Source of the DNA: Thermoplasmata archaeon
GTDB taxonomy: Archaea; Thermoplasmatota; Thermoplasmata; Thermoplasmatales; Thermoplasmataceae
Length of the DNA stretch: 64,000 nucleotides
Direction of reading: 5' to 3'
Assembly: GCA_021806295.1 (NCBI GenBank)
Contig: JAJZXS010000048.1
Location: forward strand, 62,001 to 126,000
A model generated the notes under the pieces. It did not search any database, was not told where the DNA came from, and saw nothing but the letters and a program-made list of their open reading frames with translations. Made by a program: the position numbers and the translations under genes. Within the stretch, counting starts at the first letter, position 1. Each line of letters begins with the position of its first letter. Positions 42,777 through 51,834 of the stretch are shown piece after piece.

Positions 42777-43056
42777 AGAAATCCATGAATTTCTAATATA
42801 ACTACTTTCCTATTTCTATTTTTATATATTTAAATAATTCTATTAAAACACTTATTAATATTTAATTCACATATTGAATAATTATACATATAGTAATAAC
42901 ATTATATTGAAATTTTTGTATTAACGTTTAAATATAGTATATAAATGTATTCAATCATTGATATTTTTGTTCAATTTTTCTACACACTTTTATTATTGCT
43001 CAATTTCTGCACATAAAATACCAAATTTTATATTTTCATTCTAACTGATATATTCC
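42777..43056. other. Divergent promoter region between the MFS and tsr3 genes
   Basis: This 280-bp region is very AT-rich and contains no coding signal. It has a TATA-like TTTTATATTTT near 43031 that suits tsr3 (ATG 43057). A short imperfect direct repeat occurs at 42971-42986 and 43000-43013 (TCAATTTTTCTACACA and TCAATTTCTGCACA). An inverted repeat AGAAAT-N6-ATTTCT at 42777-42794 touches the MFS start codon. Regulatory meaning is only a guess. Confidence 0.35.
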
Positions 43057-43551
43057 ATGGAAAAAATATTCTATGTTTACATGAACCAGGATGATCCTAA
43101 AAAATCTACAATGAAAAAACTTGAAAGATACGGTCTGGCAACACATATTCCAATAAATAAAATTTACAGTAAACTATATCTGACCCCATATTCAGAAAAT
43201 TTCCTTCTAAATTCAGACAAAGAACTGTATGAAAGGCATGGTATTGTTGTAATCGATGGTTCATGGAACAGAATAAGCTCTATTGAAAATATAGGGGCGA
43301 AGAATGGCAGAAAACTTCCTCTTCTGTTGCCGGTAAATCCGGTTAATTATGGAAAACCCGGGAAACTATCATCTCTGGAGGCACTTGCAGCGGCCCTGTA
43401 TATTATGGGTTATACTGATTTAGCCTATGAATTTATCTCTAAATATTCATGGGCACAGAACTTTATCAAAACTAATATCAATCCATTAAATGACTATTCA
43501 GAGTGCACTACAAATGATCAGTGCATTGCTGTGCAGGAAAGTTATTTCTAA
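43057..43551 (+). CDS. tsr3: Tsr3-like 16S/18S rRNA aminocarboxypropyltransferase
   Basis: Tsr3 transfers the 3-amino-3-carboxypropyl group of SAM to a hypermodified pseudouridine of the small-subunit rRNA. The 164-residue protein shows VIDGSWNRI (the family DxSW motif), the RKLPLLLPVNPVNYGKPGKLSSLEALAAALYIMGY block that forms the SAM pocket, and F-I-K-T-N-I-N-P-L-N-D-Y near the end, all typical. It converges on the PP-loop gene with a 4-bp overlap. A well-placed TATA-like box supports the start. Confidence 0.9.
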   Translation: MEKIFYVYMNQDDPKKSTMKKLERYGLATHIPINKIYSKLYLTPYSENFLLNSDKELYERHGIVVIDGSWNRISSIENIGAKNGRKLPLLLPVNPVNYGKPGKLSSLEALAAALYIMGYTDLAYEFISKYSWAQNFIKTNINPLNDYSECTTNDQCIAVQESYF

Positions 43552-44957
43552 ACCTTCACCCATATATTATCCTTTAGCTCATACTTACCATCCGTATACC
43601 TGGACAAAATTTTCTTTATAGAATGCCTGAAATTTTCCGGCACTGCTGACAGCACATCTTCTTCATAGGGCATTATATGCATTCCTGCAACGTGGTTTAT
43701 TTCCATGCTTCCATTTTCAGAAAATCCGAGCTTATATTCTGCATACTGTCTCTCGTCCGGGTCCAACCTTAACCGGGATTTTAAAAGCCTTCGCCCGAGC
43801 AGCCTCATATCTGTATCAGAATACATAATATCCCTGGGGTCACCACCTGCAGATTCTATAAATAATAAAATACCAAGGCATTTAGAGCACTTTCCACATG
43901 GATAAATAACACCATCTTTTTCATGGCAGGAGTGGCATGATCGTTGCTGGAGGAACAGGTTTCTATACCTTTCCATTAGTATTCTTTCTTCAACGTATCC
44001 AGTTACCGGATAAACTATGGAGTAAACATTGCTATTTATCCCCTTATCACGGAAATAAACAGAAACCATCCGGTTGAAGTCATATGTCTGATCAAATATA
44101 CCATAATAATACTTCAGGCCCCTGTAATCCCCCATGCCACGTGGATCATCAAACTCATCACCCATTATGATGTTTCCTATTTTATGTTTCCTGATCATCG
44201 GAAGAAGAAGGAATATGTACAGGGGAAAGATGAATACCTGTATGGGATAGTCATCTGATCTTATATCTATCATTTCCTGTTTGATTATTTTCAGATGTTT
44301 TAAAGCTTCATGATAGAACCTATCAGTGTTTGACCAGACCTTCATTACATTGCCGAAGTTGGTCCTGTAGTAATCATATGCTGTCTTTGCAGTTAGCCAG
44401 TGGGAACCAGATTCTTCAAAATAAAATGCATAGTTATTTTCTTTCATGTTTATTTCGTTGAATATTCCGAATGCCAGAAGGCTTTCCTTTCCCCCGGATG
44501 ACATTATTGCAACCTTTTCCCTGTCAGTAATCCAGGGATTTCCATCTTTTACGATTTCCGGGCATACAAGTTCTGTGATTCCATCTGCGTTTTCTTTGTT
44601 TATGTCGCTTTCTGATGGAATAAATTCTGGTTTGATATAATCATATCTCCTGTTAATTATCTTATTAATGAATACCTCATGGGCATTTATGACCATGAAA
44701 TCCTTTATAAGTTTTATATCCAGCTGGCTGACCGGAAAATTCAGTATGAGCTTTCTGGAGAAATATGTGTAATTTATTGCCGGCATTGTAAGTATTAATC
44801 CGGCTATATTCCTGTCCACATCTATATCCTCTGCGTATGTAAAAATTAACCTGTAACTGAAATCATCAAGCTTTATGTACCCTGTTATTCTGCGTTTTTC
44901 TATTTTATCTATGCTGACCTCTATATTATTGAAAGAAATTATGTTATCTATGTACAT
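43548..44957 (-). CDS. PP-loop ATPase with C-terminal Cys cluster, MurL-like
   Basis: Residues 154-159 read SGGKES, a PP-loop ATP-pyrophosphatase motif. The C-terminal half has MGDEFDD, a PVTGYVEERI segment and a cysteine cluster (Cys341, 344, 354, 357, 360; CGKCSKCLGILLFI) that probably binds zinc or a cluster. This order resembles, from memory, MurL, the ATP-dependent enzyme that epimerises the terminal L-Glu of UDP-MurNAc-L-Ala-L-Glu; the first 150 residues form a beta-rich domain as in that family. The organism should have no peptidoglycan, so the substrate must differ. It is the last gene of the DTD2/PLP/DUF1611 cluster. Function remains inference. Confidence 0.6.
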   Translation of the reverse strand: MYIDNIISFNNIEVSIDKIEKRRITGYIKLDDFSYRLIFTYAEDIDVDRNIAGLILTMPAINYTYFSRKLILNFPVSQLDIKLIKDFMVINAHEVFINKIINRRYDYIKPEFIPSESDINKENADGITELVCPEIVKDGNPWITDREKVAIMSSGGKESLLAFGIFNEINMKENNYAFYFEESGSHWLTAKTAYDYYRTNFGNVMKVWSNTDRFYHEALKHLKIIKQEMIDIRSDDYPIQVFIFPLYIFLLLPMIRKHKIGNIIMGDEFDDPRGMGDYRGLKYYYGIFDQTYDFNRMVSVYFRDKGINSNVYSIVYPVTGYVEERILMERYRNLFLQQRSCHSCHEKDGVIYPCGKCSKCLGILLFIESAGGDPRDIMYSDTDMRLLGRRLLKSRLRLDPDERQYAEYKLGFSENGSMEINHVAGMHIMPYEEDVLSAVPENFRHSIKKILSRYTDGKYELKDNIWVKV

Positions 44958-44987
44958 CTATTCCCCTATGTATAATGTAACAGACGT

Positions 44988-46016
44988 TTATAAATCTGAT
45001 ATAACGCCTGTAATGCTTTCGAATTCCTGGAGAGGGTCAAAAACAGGTATTCCGTACTGTCTTTCCAGTTTTACCTTTTCATTATCTATCTCATAGGACT
45101 CCATGTTTTCGGTGTTAAGGGATATTGCAATTACCTTCTTGCTGGAGACAAGTTCAAGTACCTTTATATATTTGTCCAGCGGCTCTATGGGGAATTCAGG
45201 GAATCCATCATAATATTTCCTTTTTGGTGCATGCTGGAGTATAATAGCATCCGGCCTCATTGCCCCTATGATCTCGAACCCTCCGGGATATGCAGGATGA
45301 AGTATAGACCCCTGCCCCTCAAGGAACATGTACTGGGGGTGCTTTTCCTGCCATGCCCTATAAGTTATGTACTCCAGGGAACCTGCAACAAAATCATTTA
45401 TTATTGAATCCATGACAACTGTGTACGGAAACCCCTGCATCCATGATGTTTGGCCAGTGCCGATCAGTTCTGAACTTTTTCCCTGCCTGTTCATGGCATC
45501 GTTCAGATAGACAGCAGTAGTTCTTTTACCTATTGCACTATCAGTTCCGAGCACTGCTATTTTTTTGGATTTTACCTCTTCAATCTTTCCTGTAAACGAA
45601 TACTCATAACCATTGAACATCTTCCTTACATCCGTTATCTGAACGTGGTTTTTCTGGGCCATCCTGCTGAACTCACGGTCATTGCTGATATACTGGTGCA
45701 GCCCACTGACAATGTTCATTCCACTTTCTATTGCATCTGAAACAAATTTTCTGTATTCTACCGGGAGATACCCGCCGTCTGTTGCAACGCCGACTATCAT
45801 TGTTGTTGCTCCAAGATTCTTTGCCTCCTGTACAGTACTTACAATTCTTATGCCATCCTGCCTGCCCATGAGGACATATCCAGCATCCATGCCGTAATAT
45901 CTTGAATCTATTACAGATACAATTTCATATCTTTTACTGTACCGTACAAGTCCATTGGCCGTTTTACCGTATGTTGTTGCAAAACATCCCTCAGAGAGAA
46001 TCACTGCCTTTTCCAT
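44988..46016 (-). CDS. DUF1611 family protein (DgcN-like)
   Basis: This 342-residue protein has two parts: an N-terminal Rossmann-like domain (residues 1-130) and a P-loop domain starting KKIAVLGTDSAIGKRT (Walker A, residues 157-166), followed by TGQTSWMQGFPYTVVMDSI and LEGQGSILHPAYPGG, the standard DUF1611 block. Some bacterial DUF1611 proteins (DgcN) act as D-glutamate N-acetyltransferases paired with the epimerase DgcA. No DgcA-type epimerase is adjacent here; instead a MurL-like protein follows. The start overlaps the PLP-enzyme stop by one base, so translation is coupled. Confidence 0.85.
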   Translation of the reverse strand: MEKAVILSEGCFATTYGKTANGLVRYSKRYEIVSVIDSRYYGMDAGYVLMGRQDGIRIVSTVQEAKNLGATTMIVGVATDGGYLPVEYRKFVSDAIESGMNIVSGLHQYISNDREFSRMAQKNHVQITDVRKMFNGYEYSFTGKIEEVKSKKIAVLGTDSAIGKRTTAVYLNDAMNRQGKSSELIGTGQTSWMQGFPYTVVMDSIINDFVAGSLEYITYRAWQEKHPQYMFLEGQGSILHPAYPGGFEIIGAMRPDAIILQHAPKRKYYDGFPEFPIEPLDKYIKVLELVSSKKVIAISLNTENMESYEIDNEKVKLERQYGIPVFDPLQEFESITGVISDL

Positions 46017-46969
46017 TATTTATCACTTCCAGTTAACACTATCACACAACTTTTATTTCCAGCATATTTTAACGCAGTCAAAGCGGCTGAAGCTGATGCA
46101 GGCAGTACCGATAGATGGTCTACCTCCCTGAACCCTCTGGCCATATCTATCATGTCCTCATCTGATACATATGATGCTTTGCCCCCTGTTTTATAAAGCA
46201 CATCCAGTGCCTTCTGGCCATCATATGACCTGTATGCTATCAGTGGCTCATTGCTATGTGTTTCCACTATACTATTCTGATCAAGTTCGACCACCCTCCT
46301 GAACCCATTGATGAATGAATAAACCACCGGATTGCCACCGTCTGTACTGGATGCTATAAACGATGGTATTTTATCAGACCTTCCACTTCTCATCAATTTG
46401 AGGAACCCATAATATATGCCGTACATTGTTGTTCCATTTCCAACCGGTACGGAAACATAATCAGGGGCAAATCCCAGCTGCTCGTAAATTTCATATGCTA
46501 TTTCACTGTAGCCTGCCACATCCAGATCCCTGTTCTGTGAACCGGGGCTTGCATCATACCAGCCATTTTTGCCGGCTTCATCCCTAATATACTCAACCAT
46601 CTCCTCATATTTGAGTGGTTTTTCTATGACCTCTGCACCGTATGCGGCTATCTCTGCATATCTTGAATTTGAATATTCGGATGGAATTCCCACAATAGCT
46701 TTTATGCCCATTGCCCTTGCGTAATATGCTATGGATGCACCATAGTTTCCGCAGGTTGCCACAGATATTTCGCTGTAACCTTTCTCTATGGCATTTTCAA
46801 CATGTTTTTTAGAAATTCTATCCTTCTGGGTTCCTGTAGGATTTACGCCTTCATATTTTAGGAAAAAATTACTATTTCCAAGATAATTACCAATATCAAA
46901 ATCCCTGATTAACGGGCTACCTGGAGGTTTATCTTCAGTTTCTATTTCCATTTTTTTCACTGATACCAT
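46016..46969 (-). CDS. Fold-type II PLP enzyme, threonine-synthase/racemase-like
   Basis: Lys49 in PTGTQKDRI is the predicted Schiff-base lysine of this TrpB-like PLP enzyme. VATCGNYGASIAYYA forms the substrate loop and VPVGNGTTMYGIYYGF holds the phosphate-binding Gly-rich stretch. Closest in style are threonine synthases, but its 318 residues make it shorter than most, and threonine dehydratase, serine racemase or cysteate-synthase-like activities are equally possible. A longer frame begins at 47017, but a TATA-like element (about 46984-46991) lies inside it, so I use the ATG at 46969; a Met six codons later is an option. It overlaps the DUF1611 gene by one base. Confidence 0.8.
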   Translation of the reverse strand: MVSVKKMEIETEDKPPGSPLIRDFDIGNYLGNSNFFLKYEGVNPTGTQKDRISKKHVENAIEKGYSEISVATCGNYGASIAYYARAMGIKAIVGIPSEYSNSRYAEIAAYGAEVIEKPLKYEEMVEYIRDEAGKNGWYDASPGSQNRDLDVAGYSEIAYEIYEQLGFAPDYVSVPVGNGTTMYGIYYGFLKLMRSGRSDKIPSFIASSTDGGNPVVYSFINGFRRVVELDQNSIVETHSNEPLIAYRSYDGQKALDVLYKTGGKASYVSDEDMIDMARGFREVDHLSVLPASASAALTALKYAGNKSCVIVLTGSDK

Positions 46970-47110
46970 TATAATATTAATTACTATATAAACATTGAGT
47001 ATGCAATGGTTTACCATGGCAATGTCAATTATTTATGTAAACACCGGATAAAATTATTCTTTATCCTTTTCTAATAGACTTCCCGCTTAAGAGTTAAAAT
47101 TTAGAAAAAA

Positions 47111-47884
47111 TCATATCCTTATAATTTCAAGATTCATTCTATCTGCTATTGTTCCTATCATGTCCTTAACCCTGCCCTTAGTGCCATGAGCGTCCATTAG
47201 GAATCCTTTACATTCTGGTGTTTCCTTTACTGTATTTTCTATTTCTTCCATGGATATTATTTCGTGGGTGTATTTCGGGATTATATGCCCTATGTTTATT
47301 TCATTTTCAAAAAAATACGTGCTGAGTTTAGGTGCATAATGGCCACCTCCCACACCAACATAATTGCTATATTTTTTTATTTCGCCTCCTATTACAGACT
47401 TTGCCATTAATTCTGCTATTCCATCCATTTTCCACTCTTTTTCGGTTGTGCCTATCTCGATAAAGTATGATGGTTTTTCCAGATAAGGGCCATGGTGTGT
47501 CGCCTCAAACGTAATTTCAAAGTAGTTTCCATGATAGTTGCTTTTTATATATCTGAGTGAGGCACCCATACCCTCAGGGTCAGAAGGCACTATTACATTA
47601 TCAAACCCGCCAAGTTCTGCCTTCCTTAAATTTCCCACTGGATGTACTGTAAGTGATTTAACCCCTGCACTGGATGAATGTTTGGATAGAAATACCACTT
47701 TTTCAATCGAATCATCCAGATTCTCCATATCCCTGTAGATATGTAAAGCATCAATAAAAAGCAGTTTATAATTTCTGTATGTAAATGTGTCAGCATTTTC
47801 CTGCCTGAAATTATACAGGTGAATCATTTTATCTGCCATTTCCATGCTGGCACCATCTTTCCTGGATGCAATAATTAAAATCAT
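47111..47884 (-). CDS. dtdA: D-aminoacyl-tRNA deacylase, archaeal type (DTD2)
   Basis: This enzyme removes D-amino acids wrongly attached to tRNA, protecting translation. The archaeal/plant DTD2 (GEK1-like) family is recognised from VVFLSKHSSSAG, ITFEATHHGPYL and the VGVGGGHYAPK block that binds metal and the tRNA end. The 257-residue length is normal. It is divergent from the surface protein gene at 47968 and lies 142 bp upstream of the PLP-enzyme gene on the same strand. That gap and the TATA-like element in it suggest separate promoters, but all four genes point the same way. Confidence 0.93.
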   Translation of the reverse strand: MILIIASRKDGASMEMADKMIHLYNFRQENADTFTYRNYKLLFIDALHIYRDMENLDDSIEKVVFLSKHSSSAGVKSLTVHPVGNLRKAELGGFDNVIVPSDPEGMGASLRYIKSNYHGNYFEITFEATHHGPYLEKPSYFIEIGTTEKEWKMDGIAELMAKSVIGGEIKKYSNYVGVGGGHYAPKLSTYFFENEINIGHIIPKYTHEIISMEEIENTVKETPECKGFLMDAHGTKGRVKDMIGTIADRMNLEIIRI

Positions 47885-47967
47885 GCAGCTTTATTTAGAA
47901 ATCCATTATAAAATTTTTTTAGTTTTTCTTTCGTAAGGTATAAATATCCAAATTTAGGTTAATGTTT

Positions 47968-49305
47968 ATGAAATCTAAAATAGTTTTAACATTATTGGTT
48001 GTCATACTGATGGCACTGTCTGTATCTGCAGCTGTTCCGCTAGCATCGGGGAGCAACGTGCAGCAGAATGCAATTTCTGGAAATAGTTATAATGAAATGT
48101 CCGGTAGTGCGAATTTCAATTCCAGCATACACGCGCATTTTCACCACATGCATAATTACGGTGCAAGATTAATGTATAACACTACCACGGGCAACATTTC
48201 CGGCAGATTCCTCACTGGAAATTTCAATTCCACTAGTGGAGTTTTCTCCAATTTAACATATAATCTGACATCGACACAGATTATAAGCAAACTATATGCA
48301 AATGGCACATCATTGTTAGGTTTACCCACATTATCTGCCAACCTATTCAGCGGTACAAATGTTATCGGAAACCTCTTTATGTACACTAATACCTCATCAT
48401 TCTTTGTAATGCATAACAACCCAACAATAGAAACAAATATGCTGGTATATAATGGTGGAATGATACACATATATGTGCCATCCGGGGCGAAGATATACAA
48501 CACATCCAGCAACATTCAGGTTTCGTCCTCAGCCAATGCAGGTCTTAACGCACAGGCAAATAGCAGCGTATTCACAAACTCCAATATTGCCATACATACC
48601 ATGGTAAATTTCAACAATACAGTGAATGCTGGAAGGCAGATGATAATTATTGACAACAATGGCACCATAGCAATGCTATTTGTACATAACGGGTCTTTCA
48701 AAATCACCGGTCATGAAATATCAATAAGCTCTGCACAAAAAGGACCAGTTTTTGTAAATATGGTTGTTCCACCAGGGATGCAAAAAATTACTGACAACAC
48801 CACTGTTATGCACGGAATAATGAAAGGAATTGTATCATCTGAAATCGACCTGAACATGGTTAACGGGACCCTGACAAACAGCACCTTATATTATAATTCC
48901 TCAATCCACATGGTATTTACAGGGAAAACATCATCAACAGCAACATTCGATGTGAACTCATCTGTCAATCACCATACAATAGTTGCAATATTCATAGGCA
49001 ATAATGTAACAAAAAATACAGGGCACGCATATGTAAAATTCGATGGAATAATAGCATCACATGTCAGTGTTTCAACACTGATGAATGAGACAAGCAGCAG
49101 TCATGCATATTATTCCTATGTAAATAGCTCATCAGGAATGTATGTGCTCATGTACATACCACACTTCTCCAATCATACAATAGAGGTATCTGATGTTCCA
49201 TTCAAGGCGGTGAACAATTATACAGAATATTACATTGCAGGTGGTGTTATTGCAATACTGGCGATAATAGGTGTGGCCGCATTTGCCATAAAGAAAAGAA
49301 AATAA
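47968..49305 (+). CDS. Probable surface glycoprotein with signal peptide and C-terminal membrane anchor
   Basis: The protein begins with a classic signal peptide (KSKIVLTLLVVILMALSVSAA) and ends with one membrane helix and a basic tail (GGVIAILAIIGVAAFAIKKRK). The roughly 390 residues between are rich in Ser, Thr, Asn and Gly, with very many N-x-S/T sequons, so it is probably heavily N-glycosylated on the outside of this wall-less cell. Family is not recognised. I prefer the ATG at 47968 over that at 47962 because TATAAATA (47939-47946) is then about 26 bp upstream. Confidence 0.75.
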   Translation: MKSKIVLTLLVVILMALSVSAAVPLASGSNVQQNAISGNSYNEMSGSANFNSSIHAHFHHMHNYGARLMYNTTTGNISGRFLTGNFNSTSGVFSNLTYNLTSTQIISKLYANGTSLLGLPTLSANLFSGTNVIGNLFMYTNTSSFFVMHNNPTIETNMLVYNGGMIHIYVPSGAKIYNTSSNIQVSSSANAGLNAQANSSVFTNSNIAIHTMVNFNNTVNAGRQMIIIDNNGTIAMLFVHNGSFKITGHEISISSAQKGPVFVNMVVPPGMQKITDNTTVMHGIMKGIVSSEIDLNMVNGTLTNSTLYYNSSIHMVFTGKTSSTATFDVNSSVNHHTIVAIFIGNNVTKNTGHAYVKFDGIIASHVSVSTLMNETSSSHAYYSYVNSSSGMYVLMYIPHFSNHTIEVSDVPFKAVNNYTEYYIAGGVIAILAIIGVAAFAIKKRK

Positions 49306-49353
49306 ATTTTATTTTATAAACTAAAGATAAATATACCTTTTTATATTATCTCT

Positions 49354-50658
49354 TTGATGATAAATAAAGGTGATGAATTTCTGGAGGATGCACTTTTTAT
49401 AAGAGAACTTGCAATGAAGCACAATAAGTTTTTTGAGGAAAGCATCCCTCTTATAGCATCTGAAAATATAATGAGTCCCATGGCAATGGAAATGCTTCTC
49501 ACCGATCTCGGATTCAGATACGCAGAAGGATTGCCACATAAAAGATACTATCAGGGAAACCAGTTTGTCGATCTAATAGAGGATAAGGTAACGGATCTGG
49601 GCAGGGCACTTTTCAATGCAAAATATGTCGATCCCAGGCCACTTTCAGGAACAAATTCAAATATGGCCGTGCTGTACGCTTTTACAAAGCCCGGCGACAC
49701 AATAACCACTCCGGCACTATCCGGTGGCGGTCATATAAGTTCAGCACCATTCGGAGCTGTTGGATTCAGGGGGTTGAAAACAGTTAACTATCCCTTTGAC
49801 GTTGATGAAATGAATCTTGATATTGATGGAACTATAAAGGTATTGAAGGAGGTTAAGCCGAAGCTTGCATGGTTTGGCCAGTCTGTTTTCCTTTTCCCCA
49901 CACCACTGAAAGAATTAAGGGACACGCTGGAAGAAATCGGGTCTACTGTTGTTTATGATGCAGCACATGTACTGGGGTTAATCGGTGGAAGGCAGTTTCA
50001 GGACCCCTTGAGGGAGGGTGCGCAGATAATTACCGGAAGCACCCATAAAACTCTTCCGGGTCCACAGCACGGCATAATTATCGGTGAAACAGACGAGGAG
50101 AAATGGAAAAAAGTTCAGCGCGGGGTATTCCCCGGCACACTCAGCAACCACCATTTGAATGCCATGGCCGCACTTGGAGTTACCCTTGCAGAGCACCTTG
50201 ATTTCGGAGAAGAATATGCAAAGCAAATTATTAAAAATGCCCAGACACTTGGTTCTGAGTTGAATAAGTACGGTTTCAAAGTTCTTGGTGAAAAAAATGG
50301 TTTTACCAAATCCCATACACTGGCAATAGATGTTTCAAAGAACGGTGGAGGAAAGGAGGTTGCTGAAAAGCTGGAAAGCTGCAATATAGTACTGAACAAG
50401 AACCTGCTACCATACGATGACAACAAGAAGTCAATGAACCCCAGTGGAATACGTATAGGAACACAGGAAGTAACCAGGATAGGCTTCAAGGAATCTGATA
50501 TAAAATATCTGGCAGAATTGATCAGCGATATAATCATAAAGAAAAAAGATCCGGAGGCAATGTCGGAAAAGGTAAGGGACTTTAAATCACAGTTCCAGGA
50601 GGTTCGTTACTGCTTTGGAAAATTAAAACCATATGAATATATAGAACTTTTTAAATAA
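49354..50658 (+). CDS. glyA: Serine hydroxymethyltransferase
   Basis: SHMT interconverts serine and glycine while charging the C1 carrier (folate or a modified pterin). The PLP lysine is in GSTHKTLPGPQHG (about residue 230), GFRYAEGLPHKRYYQGN contacts the substrate and RPLSGTNSNMAVLYAF opens the large domain, all as in archaeal SHMT. At 434 residues it is full-length. The transcript appears monocistronic and ends 20 bp before the convergent mqnC. A functional connection with the DHPS at 6.6 kb through folate-type cofactors is likely. Confidence 0.96.
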   Translation: MMINKGDEFLEDALFIRELAMKHNKFFEESIPLIASENIMSPMAMEMLLTDLGFRYAEGLPHKRYYQGNQFVDLIEDKVTDLGRALFNAKYVDPRPLSGTNSNMAVLYAFTKPGDTITTPALSGGGHISSAPFGAVGFRGLKTVNYPFDVDEMNLDIDGTIKVLKEVKPKLAWFGQSVFLFPTPLKELRDTLEEIGSTVVYDAAHVLGLIGGRQFQDPLREGAQIITGSTHKTLPGPQHGIIIGETDEEKWKKVQRGVFPGTLSNHHLNAMAALGVTLAEHLDFGEEYAKQIIKNAQTLGSELNKYGFKVLGEKNGFTKSHTLAIDVSKNGGGKEVAEKLESCNIVLNKNLLPYDDNKKSMNPSGIRIGTQEVTRIGFKESDIKYLAELISDIIIKKKDPEAMSEKVRDFKSQFQEVRYCFGKLKPYEYIELFK

Positions 50659-50677
50659 TAATTTTATAAATTTAATG

Positions 50678-51775
50678 TTAATACGTTTTAATCGGATGGT
50701 ACATATTATCCCTTTCAACAGGAATCATGTTCAGCTGTTTTATTGAATTAATTATATAGTCTTTCCTCAGATTTCCAACCTGTTTACCAGTTGCAGGTAT
50801 AACTTTCTCATCATATATCGTTCCTCCCCAGTCATTTGCACCGAAGAGTATTGCCATCTGTGCCATCTGCATACCGTTTGTCAACCATGAACTCTGTATT
50901 ACAGGTAGGTCTTTATTGAAAACTATTCTTGCAATTGCAATGTTTTTTAATACAGAAACGCCGCCTGACCTATATTTATATCCCTCTTTTGCCATTTCAG
51001 TGTTTCCCGGTTCGAAATTCCACGGTGTAAATGATAAAAATCCGTGATATTTTTTTTGCAACTCCAGTATTGAGAGCATATGGTGAGCCTTGTCCATAGA
51101 TGTTTCAAGATGACCGAACATCATTGTTGCAGATGTGTGTATTCCAAGTTTATGTGCCTCTTCCATTATCTCAAGCCACTGCCTTCCACTTTCCTCAGGG
51201 CGTCCCATCCTTTTTCTGACGCTGCCATCAAGTATCTCTCCACCGGCACCGGGGATTGTCTCCAGCCCACTTTCTCTTAGTTTTATCAGAAGTTCTCTTA
51301 CAGGAATATGTGCCTTGATGGATATAAAATGCAGTTCTGAAGTGGAAAGTCCGTGTATCCCAAGCCCCGGAAATTCATTTTTTATCCTCTGAAATAATTC
51401 AGTGTAATATGAAAGATCAAGGAATGAATTTACGCCACCCTGTATAAGCAGCTGTTTAATACCATATGGCTCATAGTACTTTTTTATTTCATCAACAACA
51501 CCATCCACAGATAAGGTATATGCATCGCTATCGGTCTGCTTTCTGTAAAATGCACAGAAATGGCACCGGACGTTGCATATATTTGTATAATTTAGTATGA
51601 GATTTGAAACAAATGAGACCCTGTTTCCGGATATTTTATCAGTAATTGACCTTGCAAGCCTTCCGAGGTCCTTGAGGCTGGCGGAATCATACAGATATAC
51701 AATCTCATTTTCATCAAGTGTTTCGCCATTTTTTATTTTATTTTCAACACTGTCCATGTAGCTGTAAGAAATCAT
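50678..51775 (-). CDS. mqnC: Cyclic dehypoxanthine futalosine synthase
   Basis: MqnC is a radical SAM enzyme that cyclises dehypoxanthine futalosine in the alternative menaquinone pathway. The radical SAM cluster motif is CNVRCHFCAF (C-x3-C-x2-C), and the family segments GGVNSFLDLSYYTELF, PGAGGEILDGSVRKRM and FLSFTPWNFEPGNTEMA distinguish it from CofH and from MqnE. At 365 residues it is typical. It is the last of three mqn genes on the minus strand, 59 bp after mqnA. Confidence 0.9.
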   Translation of the reverse strand: MISYSYMDSVENKIKNGETLDENEIVYLYDSASLKDLGRLARSITDKISGNRVSFVSNLILNYTNICNVRCHFCAFYRKQTDSDAYTLSVDGVVDEIKKYYEPYGIKQLLIQGGVNSFLDLSYYTELFQRIKNEFPGLGIHGLSTSELHFISIKAHIPVRELLIKLRESGLETIPGAGGEILDGSVRKRMGRPEESGRQWLEIMEEAHKLGIHTSATMMFGHLETSMDKAHHMLSILELQKKYHGFLSFTPWNFEPGNTEMAKEGYKYRSGGVSVLKNIAIARIVFNKDLPVIQSSWLTNGMQMAQMAILFGANDWGGTIYDEKVIPATGKQVGNLRKDYIINSIKQLNMIPVERDNMYHPIKTY

Positions 51776-51834
51776 AATTATAATATGGCTTTATAAAATA
51801 AATATGTTCCCAATTTTATAGATTGGTCTATTAT

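Noticed and set aside
49321-49539. 72-codon minus-strand frame at the glyA start
   Set aside because: It is antisense to the promoter and beginning of SHMT, is Cys/Phe/Lys-rich, and has no domain.
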